Shown piece by piece: positions 22,381 to 31,243 of a DNA stretch of 64,000 nt. The notes under the pieces were generated by a model, which had not been told where the DNA came from, did not search any database, and saw only the letters and a list, made by a program, of their open reading frames with translations. Positions within the stretch are counted from its first letter, which is position 1. Each line of letters starts with the position of its first letter. Origin of the DNA: Rhabditoides inermis. Its lineage: Eukaryota; Nematoda; Chromadorea; Rhabditida; Rhabditidae. The stretch is from assembly GCA_963966185.1 (NCBI GenBank), contig CAWZYM010000363.1:307501-371500 (forward strand), written 5' to 3'. Position numbers and translations under genes: made by a program.

Positions 22381-22589
22381 TAGAAATGCAGAAATACTTT
22401 CATATATGATGCTGTAGGTTGTGGAGGGAAGTGTAGGTTGTGGAATGATGGTAACAGCTTTTCTGGCGTGCATTGATGTGGGCGGGCCGGCATCTGTTGT
22501 GATCGCAGTCATTGCACAATCGAGAGAAACGGCTCGTCACTCTCAGCCCACCATAAACGCGCCGCTAATCGTAAAGAGAAGCAGACTGA

Positions 22590-24443
22590 ATGATGCGGCT
22601 CTGTTGTTGGGTTGTCTCCTCTTTCGTCAACGACCCCTCGCCGCTGAATTTCGGCCAATCCGCCAGTTCCGCGAACACCAAACCGGTCAAGTCAGCAGAC
22701 CCCATTACTACGGTACTCTCCTCGCCAGTCCCCCTAGACTCCATTCCTTGTTTCTGCCGAAATGCAGAGTACTCTTCCTATTGTGATCCTCATCATGGAC
22801 ATGTCATTACAGGTGATCTTGAGATCATCTCTAACGACGCTCTTAGATCGTTCATGAAGAAAGGTGCCAATATGAGAGTGTCTAATTTAAATCTTTCCAT
22901 TTCTTCTATTATGTCAGTTATCCATTCCTCTATCTCAAATATGCTTCAAAGTAACAAAACTCGTTTGTCTATTTCTGATCGCAATTTGCCCGTTCTTACT
23001 AGTAAAATTTATGACTGTGTACGTATTAAGTTGGAGATGCGTATTGCTTGTAAGCGTTTCAACCCAGTGACTAATTTCAAATCTCTTACTAAAAATGTAC
23101 ATGATAAGTTTACTATCACAACTATTGACAAAGCTTCTAGTAATTTTGTAGTGATTTGTAAACGTCTTTATGTTTCTTTCTGCGATGACGAGCTTGGCAT
23201 CAATTATGGTAAAGCTTCTGGTAACAGCATTTATAAACCTTATAAAGGTAAAGTTGATTCATTGTACGACCGCCTCCAGTATTTATCAATATTTGGTGCT
23301 GACAAAGTCATTCTTCCTAATATTTATGGTGTTCCTAAACTCCATAAAAATCCTGTAAAATGTCGTTTTATCACTGCTGCTCGAGAATGCATTACAAAGG
23401 GGCTCTCTAAGGAACTGCAAGTAGTCTATAAACATTTTGAATCGCATTTGCGAAATATGTGTCGTGTAAGTGCCTCTCGATGTGGACACAAACAGTTCTT
23501 TTCCATTACAAATGCTATGAAAGTGTCGGATTTTCTTCGCACCATTCCTAATTGTAATCTATCTATGTATTGTGCTGATTTTGCTAGTTTGTTTACTAAT
23601 CTGTCTCATGACCTTATTCTACAGAAAATGAAAACTTTGATTAGTATGTGTTTCATGAACAGTGGAAAACAAAACATTTGCATCACATCTGCTAAGTATT
23701 CCACTTATACTAATGATCCAGTCATGTCTTCGTCAGACAAGACAATTTTCTCTCCCAATGACATCTATAAAAAAACGGAATTCCTAGTTAAGAATACATA
23801 TGCACAGTATGGCTCATTTATCTTTAAACAGGAGAAAGGTGTCCCCCAAGGCGGGAATGCCAGCCCTCTCCTCGCGTCTCTGACTCTCAGCGTCTTGGAG
23901 TATGAGTACAGTATACGTAATCCCACTATTTGCAAGAATCCGAAATTCCAGGTGTTCAGATATGTTGATGATATTTTGATTTTCTATGAGAAGAACTCGG
24001 ATCTCTCTTCATTTCTGAAAGCCTATAATCCTAGCAAATTGAAGTTGGAACAAACCAATACATCTGTCAACGAAGCACATTTTCTTGATATTTCCATCAC
24101 GTTTGATAGTAAGTGGAACGTCACTCTTTATAATAAGACCGATGATTACTCGTTCAATGTGCATCGATTCACTCACAGTGAAAGTACTACTAGTCGACAA
24201 ATTTGTTATGGTAATTTAAAGTCAGAAACACTTCGCATTGTTCGTAATTGTACTGATGTACCCACTATGCTTGTCAAACTCGAAAGTCTATTTGTTACGT
24301 TTTGTAATCTAGGTTTCAAAGCTACAACGGTTAAATCTGTTCTCCTTAAATATTGTTTCCGTAAACGTGATATCCGCACTTCTCTTAATCTGTTCAATTC
24401 TACTAATCGCAAGAAACTGATTGATACTGTCTATAGGTTTTGA
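22590..24443 (+). CDS. Penelope-like reverse transcriptase (chimeric 5' end)
   Basis: An uninterrupted 617-codon frame. The first ~47 codons derive from the flanking direct repeat and not the element. Element-derived sequence has a short Cys-containing segment (CFCRNAEYSSYC), GHVITGDLEII near residue 71, YGVPKLHKNP at about 246, a catalytic-aspartate region CADFASLFTNLSHD near 330, VPQGGNASPLLASL at 418-431 and the YVDD active-site box at 458-461 (FRYVDDILIFYE). The order and spacing fit Penelope-like element RTs, especially those with the VITGD motif. The catalytic aspart­ates are present and no internal stop is seen. An endonuclease domain is missing from both ends of this copy. Confidence 0.85.
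   Translation: MMRLCCWVVSSFVNDPSPLNFGQSASSANTKPVKSADPITTVLSSPVPLDSIPCFCRNAEYSSYCDPHHGHVITGDLEIISNDALRSFMKKGANMRVSNLNLSISSIMSVIHSSISNMLQSNKTRLSISDRNLPVLTSKIYDCVRIKLEMRIACKRFNPVTNFKSLTKNVHDKFTITTIDKASSNFVVICKRLYVSFCDDELGINYGKASGNSIYKPYKGKVDSLYDRLQYLSIFGADKVILPNIYGVPKLHKNPVKCRFITAARECITKGLSKELQVVYKHFESHLRNMCRVSASRCGHKQFFSITNAMKVSDFLRTIPNCNLSMYCADFASLFTNLSHDLILQKMKTLISMCFMNSGKQNICITSAKYSTYTNDPVMSSSDKTIFSPNDIYKKTEFLVKNTYAQYGSFIFKQEKGVPQGGNASPLLASLTLSVLEYEYSIRNPTICKNPKFQVFRYVDDILIFYEKNSDLSSFLKAYNPSKLKLEQTNTSVNEAHFLDISITFDSKWNVTLYNKTDDYSFNVHRFTHSESTTSRQICYGNLKSETLRIVRNCTDVPTMLVKLESLFVTFCNLGFKATTVKSVLLKYCFRKRDIRTSLNLFNSTNRKKLIDTVYRF
22622..22731 (+). repeat. Direct repeat flanking the Penelope-like insertion (5')
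   Basis: About 110 bp starting TTTCGTCAACGACCCCTCGC, repeated at 25861-25971 with a few substitutions. This copy is essentially identical to the right-arm sequence (41.95-42.06 kb), which has only one copy and no insertion. Confidence 0.8.
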
Positions 24444-24551
24444 TATCACTTTACGTTACTCGTTACCACACACAGTTTTATTTCAACATTTATTCCAACA
24501 AATTCTCAACAACAGGCAACGAGTAATAGCAATAGGTAGGCCAATCTACTT

Positions 24552-25430
24552 CTACTGCTCCATTCCATCTCCCTCTACCTCCTTGACGTATTCACCTGCA
24601 GGGTTGAGCTTGATCTTGAAAGCTGCCATGAAGCCACTCTCGCTGTACTTCTTCTATAACACGCCTCATTAATACTACATCACATACACCTATCTTTACC
24701 TTCTTGTAGGCAATGTTGTCCTTGTTCACGTACAGGTCTTCAGACTTGGCGTACTCCTTCAAAGTGTGTCCGTTCACCTCCTTGCCATCCGCCTGGATGA
24801 GGGAGCTGAGCTGCACGTACTTCAGGTGGAAGAGGCGAGAGTTCACCTCCAACGCCGTTCCCGTTGTCGCCGGGGTGATCTATAACTTGCTACAATTATT
24901 ATCATACTATCCACTTTCCTTACAGTCGTGTCATCTCCCTCGTGGTTGCCGTTGTAGTTCTTCAAGTTGTCCACCGCGTCGCCCTTCCTGTCCGTGAGCT
25001 TCTGGTAGTCTACCCTGTTCATCACCTCGACGCGAACACAGACACCCTCGGGATAGTAGTTATAACATTTGACCCTCCCGACTTCCACCGGAGCTCCCAC
25101 CAGGGACTGGAGAAACTCCCGCACACTTTTGAGCACGGCGCTACAAAAGGCTATATCCACCAGTCACTTTTTTCATACTTACCTCTCAGGGTGCGCAGTC
25201 GGCAACATACGGATGTTGAGAACGTTCGAGTACAAGAACTCAGAGACGTCCTTGAAGTCCCTGTGGAAGGTCTTCAGCGCCCCCACCACGTCCTGCACCG
25301 TCGACTTATCACTCAAGTCGTTGACGAGCTTGGTGTTACGGCCGGTCTTCTTCTCCTTTTTCTGCTTCTTCCTCTGGACGTTGCTGTTGGGCCCAGTACT
25401 CGGACGTTTAGGCTGAATAGGAGGCGCCAT
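24552..25430 (-). CDS. Antisense spliced gene inside the insertion, 248 aa
   Basis: Four exons: 25183-25430, 24924-25140, 24700-24879 and 24552-24653, separated by introns of 42, 44 and 46 nt with GTAAGT/GTAAGG/GTAAAG donors and TAG acceptors. They join in frame to MAPPIQPKRPSTGP... ending EVEGDGMEQ. The N-terminus is strongly basic (QRKKQKKEKKTGR, residues ~19-31), like a nuclear-localisation or nucleic-acid-binding segment. The middle has VGRVKCYNYYPEGVCVRVEV, which looks like beta strands, and the C-terminal half is Lys/Tyr/Asp-rich. No family is recognised. It converges on the RT gene (109 nt between stops) and lies before the structured 3' end, so it appears to be cargo of the element. 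A captured host gene, or a separate nested insertion, is possible. Confidence 0.75.
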
Positions 25431-25641
25431 AATACAGATACTTGTCGTTTCGAAATGATCAGCTTTTCGTCTCGCCTCAGTTTTATACTCTGTTTTCCCG
25501 CGCAATTTCGCAATCCTCTCTATCGATCATTACCTCTTTCTGCAATTTTTTGTTCGTTTGTTTTCTTCCTATTTTCTCATTCATCTCTATGTTTCAGGTC
25601 TTCCCTATTTCATGTAATTTTACAGTCTCGCTTTTATGTTC

Positions 25642-25698
25642 ACCACTGCGGTCCTGCACTGATGATGCCTCAGCAGGCAGTAGACCCCCCGCAGTGGT
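25642..25698 (+). ncRNA. Structured hairpin with hammerhead-like core, element 3' end
   Basis: A perfect 10-bp stem ACCACTGCGG/CCGCAGTGGT encloses an inner CCTGC/GCAGG pairing and the string CTGATGATGCCTCAGCAGGC. CTGATGA followed by a TGCCT-CAGC-AGGCA stem is the layout of a hammerhead helix II, but the next bases are GTA and not GAA. Activity is therefore doubtful. Penelope-like elements are known to carry hammerhead motifs, which makes the position suggestive. Confidence 0.4.
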
Positions 25699-25751
25699 CA
25701 CTATCAGATAGTACTTTTAGTAGTCAACTAGTCTTTAAGTAATTCTTCTTG

Positions 25752-25771
25752 TTAGCCTGTCTGCAGGTTAA
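25752..25771 (+). ncRNA. Terminal stem-loop of the insertion
   Basis: TTAGCCTG-TCTG-CAGGTTAA forms an 8-bp stem with one G-U pair, followed by AGGGTCGAAACAGG. It is probably a 3' end recognition structure of the retroelement. Confidence 0.45.
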
Positions 25772-25860
25772 AGGGTCGAAACAGGATTCCGTTTTGTATC
25801 TAGCTATTATGTTCTACTCTCTGATCTTCTATCCACTTTGAAAAACCCTCATTGTCTCCG

Positions 25861-25971
25861 TTTCGTCAACGACCCCTCGCCGCTGAATTTCGGCCAATTC
25901 GCCAGTTCCGGGAACACCAAACCGGATCAGGTCAGCAGACCCCATGACTACGGTACTCTCCTCGCTAGTCT
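25861..25971 (+). repeat. Direct repeat flanking the Penelope-like insertion (3')
   Basis: The second copy of 22622-22731, with small differences (GGCCAATTCGCC against GGCCAATCCGCC, and GGATCAGG against GGTCAAG). It is contiguous with sequence that matches the right arm onward. Confidence 0.8.
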
Positions 25972-26015
25972 CTCTATCCGAATCTGAAATCTCCTTATCC
26001 TCTCAGAGACTGATG

Positions 26016-26518
26016 TCAAAAGAGCTTTCTCTCAAATAACACCGACCTCTTCTCCTGGGTAGCGGTACGATCGAGAACCGGTGTAGTGTTATGAACTACG
26101 GTATTGTCCGCGTAACTCTGACTTGCCACAGAAAAGAACGAGTCGTCGCCGTCACTGGAAGGACACGTCACAAAAATCAACACACGGAATGAGCAGAAAA
26201 ATGCGAAGAGCCTACGTTTTTCTCGTCCTGCTTTTTTTCCGAAGGCGTCGCAGTGTCGTTGACGGCAGCTTCTCGCTGGGGCGAGCTCTTCTCGGGCGTC
26301 TTCTAGGCAGGAGTGACCGGCGGGGAGAACAGGGGCGGCCTTCTTGCGAGGAGGGCTCTCCTCGTCCTCAGTACAACTGAGTTTGATGCAGTCGAGGGGC
26401 GCGGAGAGTCCGAGCGGGACGGCCTCTCTACGCGGGGCGTCGGTGCGCGGACCTGAGAGTGGGTGTTGGCGGGAGCAGGCGGCCGAGCCGGAGCCGTCCT
26501 CTCTCTCATTGGGGCCAT
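26016..26518 (-). pseudogene. Pro/Arg-rich locus with in-frame stop (left)
   Basis: It starts MAPMRERTAPARPPAPANTH on the minus strand and runs 71 codons to a TAG within CCTGCCTAGAAGACG. The same frame then continues KTPEKSSPQREAAVNDTA and TPSEKKQDEKN, protein-like and rich in S/T-P and Lys, to a GTAGGC donor. A second exon (about 26016-26160) encodes DSFFSVASQSYADNTVVHN and ends ERKLF. The TAG is shared by the right copy, which has an additional frameshift. It is either a pseudogene or a gene with readthrough. No family is recognised. Confidence 0.5.
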
Positions 26519-26629
26519 GATCGAGTCGAGCGGGTCCGTGCACCTGTCACGGAGGGTTTGATTTGAATCAATAACTTACGTAGCCGAAAAAAAAGAACTC
26601 ACAATACGTAACGGGCAGGTGTGATCATG

Positions 26630-26760
26630 GCTATGAAGGAATGAAGGATGAAGGCGATGCGATAAATACAGAAACACTCATATATGGAGCTTGGGAAGTG
26701 TAGGTTGTAGAATGATAGCAACATCTTTTCTGGCGCGCATTAGTGTGGGCGGGTTGAGAG
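26630..26760 (-). repeat. Dispersed repeat copy (CCACAACCTACACTTCCC family)
   Basis: Same family as 9270-9400, in reverse orientation. It lies upstream of the Pro/Arg-rich locus and is matched at 41.19-41.32 kb. Confidence 0.6.
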
Positions 26761-27239
26761 TGCATCTGTTGGTGCGCAATCGACAGCAACGGGTCACTCG
26801 ACACACGGCGCACTCTTCACAAAAACGCCGCTCATCGTATACACTGGCTGAGCCGATTACTTTTATCCATCGAATCGCAAGAGACAATGCAAAGTGAGAG
26901 AATGGTGCGCGCTAACCGTCTGCATCTCTTCTATCGCCACAGTCTTTTTCACGCTTGATTTTAACTTTTTAGTCGTCCATAGGAGGCTACATTCCGCGCA
27001 CTGTAAATCGCGAGAAGCAGATTGTTTGATGTTGTTGTGTTGTTGTGTTTTCTCCTACTGGTCGAGAGACATCTCATGAGAGCCGAGACAAATCTACAAC
27101 TCAAAAGGTGGAATATAGGTTGTCTCACAAAAAATCACAGTTTGTTCTGACGCTGCTCTTCGTAGCTAATAATAGTGACATTCACATATAACACTATTCG
27201 ATTGTCTTTCTGAGAGGGCACGGCCTTTGTGAAATGTCG

Positions 27240-27274
27240 TAGAGAGAGGGAGAGAGAGAGAAGGAGAGAGAGGG

Positions 27275-27322
<48 letters not shown>
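27240..27322. repeat. (GA)n tract
   Basis: GA-rich run in the 3' flank of the CCCH exon copy at 27561. Its right-arm counterpart (40430-40612) is a much longer CT tract. Confidence 0.9.
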
Positions 27323-27324
<2 letters not shown>

Positions 27325-27560
27325 CCATCACAAGTACTTGCGTAAAAAAGACCTCTGCTAGCGGCAACAAAAGTATTTTTTTGGTGGTTTTTAGACGGAA
27401 GAGCCCCGCATGTCATCTAATTTGGCTCCAGCATCAGCATCGCTTAGCAGAATGTGTCCTAACAAGGGAGCAGTGATGACGATATAAAAAAATGTTATTT
27501 GATATGTCATATGTTTATGTTGTATTTCGAGTCAGAGATTGTTGAAGATTAAAAAAAACC

Positions 27561-27645
27561 TTCAAACTATAGCGCGGTGTTCGATTGGAGCGTGGTGGAT
27601 TCTGCACTTCTCACGCAGAATGCAGCGCGTCCCGAAACGACACAC
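27561..27645 (-). pseudogene. CCCH terminal exon copy, frameshifted
   Basis: It matches the last exon of RING2 but with a different, shorter tail. It reads VCRFGTRCILREKCR and then shifts frame because of one extra T (GGATTTCTGC) compared with the right copy at 40198-40281. Its 3' flank down to about 27130 matches that of the other CCCH exon copies. Confidence 0.6.
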
Positions 27646-27699
27646 CTGCAAGACAATGCGATCGAATCGAATCTACCGAGTTATGCAATCTCTCGCACA

Positions 27700-28700
27700 T
27701 CATTTCATGATTGATGCTTGGATGAGTTGTTCGAGTGGATGTGGTCATTGCGTCGTTCTCGCAGTCTCGGGATGGTCGCCCGCTCCGAGCGCACAGCGCC
27801 CGATCCCCATCAACAACACGTGGGTTCGCGTTATTGGTTAACATTGCGCACGCTTCCAACCAAGTGTTCATCGACAAATATAGCAATGTATTAAGCCCCC
27901 GTCACCTAAGATCTTAGTTGTGTTCGTATTGGATGGAACTATGTGAATGGACTGACGGTTGATGTGTGATGGGTTCCTGCACAGCCAAACAGTAAACAGA
28001 CAAACAGATAGAAAGTTCTGGTCTATACGGCAACTAGGTTCACTATGACGATGGATCTAGTATGTACCAGCTATTTATCACATAGAAACGGAATACAATC
28101 TATGCGTTGGGTATGAAACACTTCTTCTCGCTTTGTGTTGCGCTTCTCGCTGTTTATGCTCCCTCCGTCTGGTCAATCTCTCATCTCACTACAGCAATCA
28201 AAGGCAACCTTATGTAGCACGCAATACGCAACACGCAACAATATTGCACTTTTTATATTGAACTGGCTACGTCTAGTTCTCCAAATTTCGAAACGCGTTC
28301 GGCGCGACATAGTGTTGTTTTCTTCACATCCATCAACTTCATATCTGATGAGACTCCCGTTTGATGGTAGGCACAAGTGGACAAGTGGTAAAATGCTAGG
28401 TGCTAGGAGTCGAAACAACTTGATTCCAATTCGCGTTTTCTTTGCGGTTACTCCAATGCGTGTTGTTGATTTGAAAAAGTGAATCAAAGCGAAAAAACTT
28501 CAAAAAAAATTATTTTCATATTTCGAATAGTTGGTAATTTTCTGGCAAACGTTAGTGAGTGAAAGAAAGAAAAAAATGAGAAGACTTCATGCTTCGCAAA
28601 AATCACTTTCGCATTAATTTTGATATCACAATTCAACTCATGACTAATCACTAAAATGATATTGTGAGTTGTGATACCGCGAATGAGTTTCACTCTTTTC
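27700..28700. other. Inner end of left arm and spacer start
   Basis: It matches 39545-40140 in reverse up to about 28287, where similarity stops. Then comes unique spacer DNA. No gene is recognised. Confidence 0.5.
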
Positions 28701-28796
28701 ACGAGAGACATTTTCACGAGAGATATTAGGGTGGATAGACAAAAATTATAACCAATTAGATGATGACTTCAGAAGAGAACTTTCTTGCACTTTTTG

Positions 28797-29424
28797 CAGT
28801 ACACGGGCTTCTCTTCTCAGCTCGCTGTCACTGGTGGGACGCCAGAGAAGAAGCAGAAGCAGACCAAGAAGGCCGGACAGAAGACGGTCAGGCACATATA
28901 CGTGGCGAAGAAGGGCCACTCGCGAATCGCGCCGCCCTTCACTGCCACCAAGGTCGATCGGCTCACCGGCGCTGTCACCAAGAACCCGTCGCGGCCGTTC
29001 CCCAAGAAGCAGCAGCGGCAGCCCGTGTACTGCAACAAGTGCAAGAAGGTATGTGGTTGGCGAGGTGGTGGGAGTGACCACGGGGTACTGTTCAGTACGT
29101 GCAGCGCACGAAAGAGGCGCACGCGTGGAGCCATGTGGAGGAGGGGCGCTTCCGGTGCGGAATCGAGAAGCAATGGAACGACAACAAGTGCAGTTTCGGA
29201 CCGCAGAGCGGTGAGTTGAGAAGAGAGGAGGGGGAGAGGGTGTTCCACTCACCATGTGTCAATGGTCAAGAGGTCTTTCAGAGAAGGGGGACATGAACCG
29301 CCATCTCTCCACTGTGCACAAGGACGTTCCGTACGGTGACGCGTGGGCGACTGTCATCAGGAACGAGCTCGACGCGGCCATCGCGCGCAAGTTCCACGAG
29401 AGGATGAAGGAGTGTTTCGGATAG
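28797..29424 (+). CDS. C2H2-type zinc-finger protein, C-terminal exons
   Basis: Three exons join in frame: from about 28797 (after a TTTTTGCAG acceptor) to 29048, 29096-29210 and 29282-29424, with introns of 47 and 71 nt. The first exon is Lys-rich (TPEKKQKQTKKAGQK) and ends YCNKCKK. The zinc ligands continue across the splice: CNKC-x10-H-x3-H (HAWSH), then C-x9-C and KGDMNRHLSTVHK, forming two C2H2-like fingers. The protein ends MKECFG. It could bind DNA or RNA. The true 5' end is unresolved: an ATGATGACTTCAG sequence at 28760 may be a start or part of an acceptor. It lies in the unique spacer and has no second copy. Confidence 0.65.
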
Positions 29425-29520
29425 GCTGTGCCTTCCACGCCAACCACTCACCACTCACCACTCACCTCTTTTACTTTTGGCCGATAACAAAACACATCTC
29501 CGATAAAAGACTCAATTCTT

Positions 29521-30492
29521 ACGAGGAGTGTAGTAGGGGCCACACCCTCGGATTCGTACCAAACTGATAGGATACCTTAGTTAGGACCCTAGCCATCGAA
29601 TTGTTGTGTCCGATTTTCCTAAACGAACTATACGTTTCCGGTACGAAAACGTACAGGGCGCGTTTTTCGCGTTTCTCTCACCCTACGCGGCAATCGAAAA
29701 ACTAGCCGTTGTGGCCTAGTGGCGAAAGCGTCTGCCTGCCGAAATGACCCTCACGAGTTCGATTCCGCGCACATGATTTTTGTTTTGCTAATTCATTTGG
29801 TTTTGTTAAAAAATTTGTGTACTTGTACTTTCAGACCATATCATCATTTTCTCATGGTCCATGAAACAACTCTATCAAATAAGTTTTTTTTAATAAGACA
29901 GTCTTGTCCATCGCTATGTCAGATGTCGATCGTCGTAGTGACGTAGTGCCATTTGCATCAGCCGTATGTAGCTCGCAACTGCACCGTCTTCTGTCAGAGA
30001 AATCCCGAACGTCGTCAAGCTACCTCTTACTGTATGTATTTCGATAGTGTGCGAATATTATGTATGTAGAGTTGAAGGTTGTAATGATGCGCACGGTAGA
30101 TCATCTCTGTTCCTGACAGTCGTCCTTCTTGAAGAGAAACCATCAAGTCGGTCATGCCTTTCGTCAATTCTTTTCTTCACTAACCAGTGATTGAACAGCG
30201 AGACGATCAACCAAATGAATTGGCAAAACAAAATTCATGTGCGCGGAATCGAACTCGTGAGGGTCATATCGGCAGGCAGACGCTTTCGCCACTAGGCCAC
30301 AACGGCTCGGTCTTCGACCGCCGCGTAGGGTGAGAAGAACGCGAAAAACGAGCCCTGTACGTTTTCGTACCGGAAACGTATAGTTCGTTTAGAAAATTCG
30401 GACACCACAATTCGATGGCTAGGGTCCTTTAACTAAGGTATCCTATCAATTTGGTACGAATCCGAGGGTGTGACCCCTACTACACTCCTCGT
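29521..30492. mobile_element. Foldback element with tRNA-like arms, about 970 bp
   Basis: Inverted arms of about 250 bp begin ACGAGGAGTGTAGTAGGGG. Each arm holds a tRNA-like segment (29706-29775, and 30236-30306 inverted) with a canonical-looking A box TGGCCTAGTGG and B box GAGTTCGATTCC. The centre (about 29780-30230) has no long frame. It has the same plan as the element at 13312-13937 but unrelated sequence. Confidence 0.8.
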
Positions 30493-31243
30493 TAGTGGCG
30501 TTCTCGATTCTCGATTGATCGTTCGTTCATTGTCAAAACATTGTATGCTGCAAAGCGACAGTCAGACAAATCCTCATATCAATTTCACTCACCTCTGCCT
30601 CTGCTGTGATTGTTAATTTCGAAGCAGTTTTTTTCATAGTTCAATAGCTTGAGAATAATAAGAGAGGGGGATATTCAATTATATGTTAACTCTGTCAGCT
30701 CAAGTGTTTTTTTTATGGTTTTGAACAAATCAGTGAACTATATTGTATCTGAAACTCACGTACTCGTGCCCACCGATGGGGGTCGAAACAAAGCATTGGC
30801 ACGGGAATCTCAGATCAACCGTGCTCATCGAAAGAGAGACGAGAAAATGACACGAGCTGTCTCGTACTCGAATCGTCTAATCTCGAATCAGCATACCATT
30901 CCACGTAGCGAGAGGATGAACTACGTAAACACTTAGGAAAAAGTCGTTTATGACTGCACAAACTCGTCCGGGGAGCAACTCAAACACATTCTGTAGTCCA
31001 AATTTCAGTAAAATTATGTAAAAGACTTTCAATATATGTATAGACGGGAAGACGGAGAGCAAAACAAGAGAGTGGTCCGTATTCCGAGCTGCGAGCGTGG
31101 TAGATGGAAAATTATCGCTCTGACACAGGCTATATCGATGTCCACATCATGAAACTACAGCTAGTGCGAATAAGCGCGAAAAAACTCAGTCAAAAATGCA
31201 CCACAATTTTCGGGGGTGTTGTTGTAAAACGTGGAAAGATTGA
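30493..31243. other. Spacer DNA without a called gene
   Basis: It contains a segment near 31060-31130 (GTATTCCGAGCTGCGAGCG) repeated at 33.15-33.24 kb, flanking the kinase gene in direct orientation. No convincing exon. Confidence 0.5.

Larger units (their letters stand above)
22732..25860 (+). mobile_element. Left-arm-specific Penelope-like element insertion
   Basis: A 3.1-kb segment is absent from the right arm, where flanking sequence is contiguous, and it is bounded by a 110-bp direct repeat. In order it holds a reverse-transcriptase frame (+), a convergent spliced gene (-), and a 3' region with two stable hairpins (25642-25698 and 25752-25771) followed by GTCGAAACAGG. It is 5'-truncated: the RT frame enters from flanking sequence and no GIY-YIG endonuclease is seen upstream or downstream. 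Penelope-like elements commonly show 5' truncation, flanking repeats and structured, sometimes hammerhead-bearing, ends. Confidence 0.8.
2805..28287 (+). repeat. Left arm of giant imperfect inverted repeat
   Basis: This arm matches the reverse complement of about 39545-61195. Anchors, outside to inside: the 3' flank of a CCCH exon (2805-3010 with 61020-61195), RING1 exons, gene A, H1, gene B exons, the block 20.9-22.7 kb with 42.0-43.5 kb, the broken P/R-rich locus, and 28.13-28.29 kb with 39.54-39.72 kb. Exons match nearly base for base, while non-coding DNA shows more substitutions and many indels. The left arm is longer because of a Penelope-like insertion (22.73-25.86 kb), several foldback elements in an H1 intron, and a left-specific block at about 18.1-20.8 kb. 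Boundaries were judged by eye and may be off by tens of bases. Confidence 0.85.

Noticed and set aside
25642..25698. A certain, active hammerhead ribozyme
   Set aside because: The core after helix II reads GTA and not GAA, and no matching cleavage-site helix could be paired confidently. It is kept only as a weak candidate.
22732..25860. LTR retrotransposon or retroviral insertion
   Set aside because: The RT motif set (VITGD, YGVPKLHK, VPQGGNASP, YVDD) is Penelope-like. There is no gag, protease, RNase H or integrase, and the flanking repeat is target sequence.
29706..29775. Functional tRNA gene
   Set aside because: A and B boxes are present, but acceptor-stem pairing fails and the sequence lies in foldback arms. 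It is better explained as tRNA-derived repeat.
30649..30936. 95-codon open frame in the spacer
   Set aside because: Composition looks random, with no splice-site context, no homologous copy and no recognisable motif.
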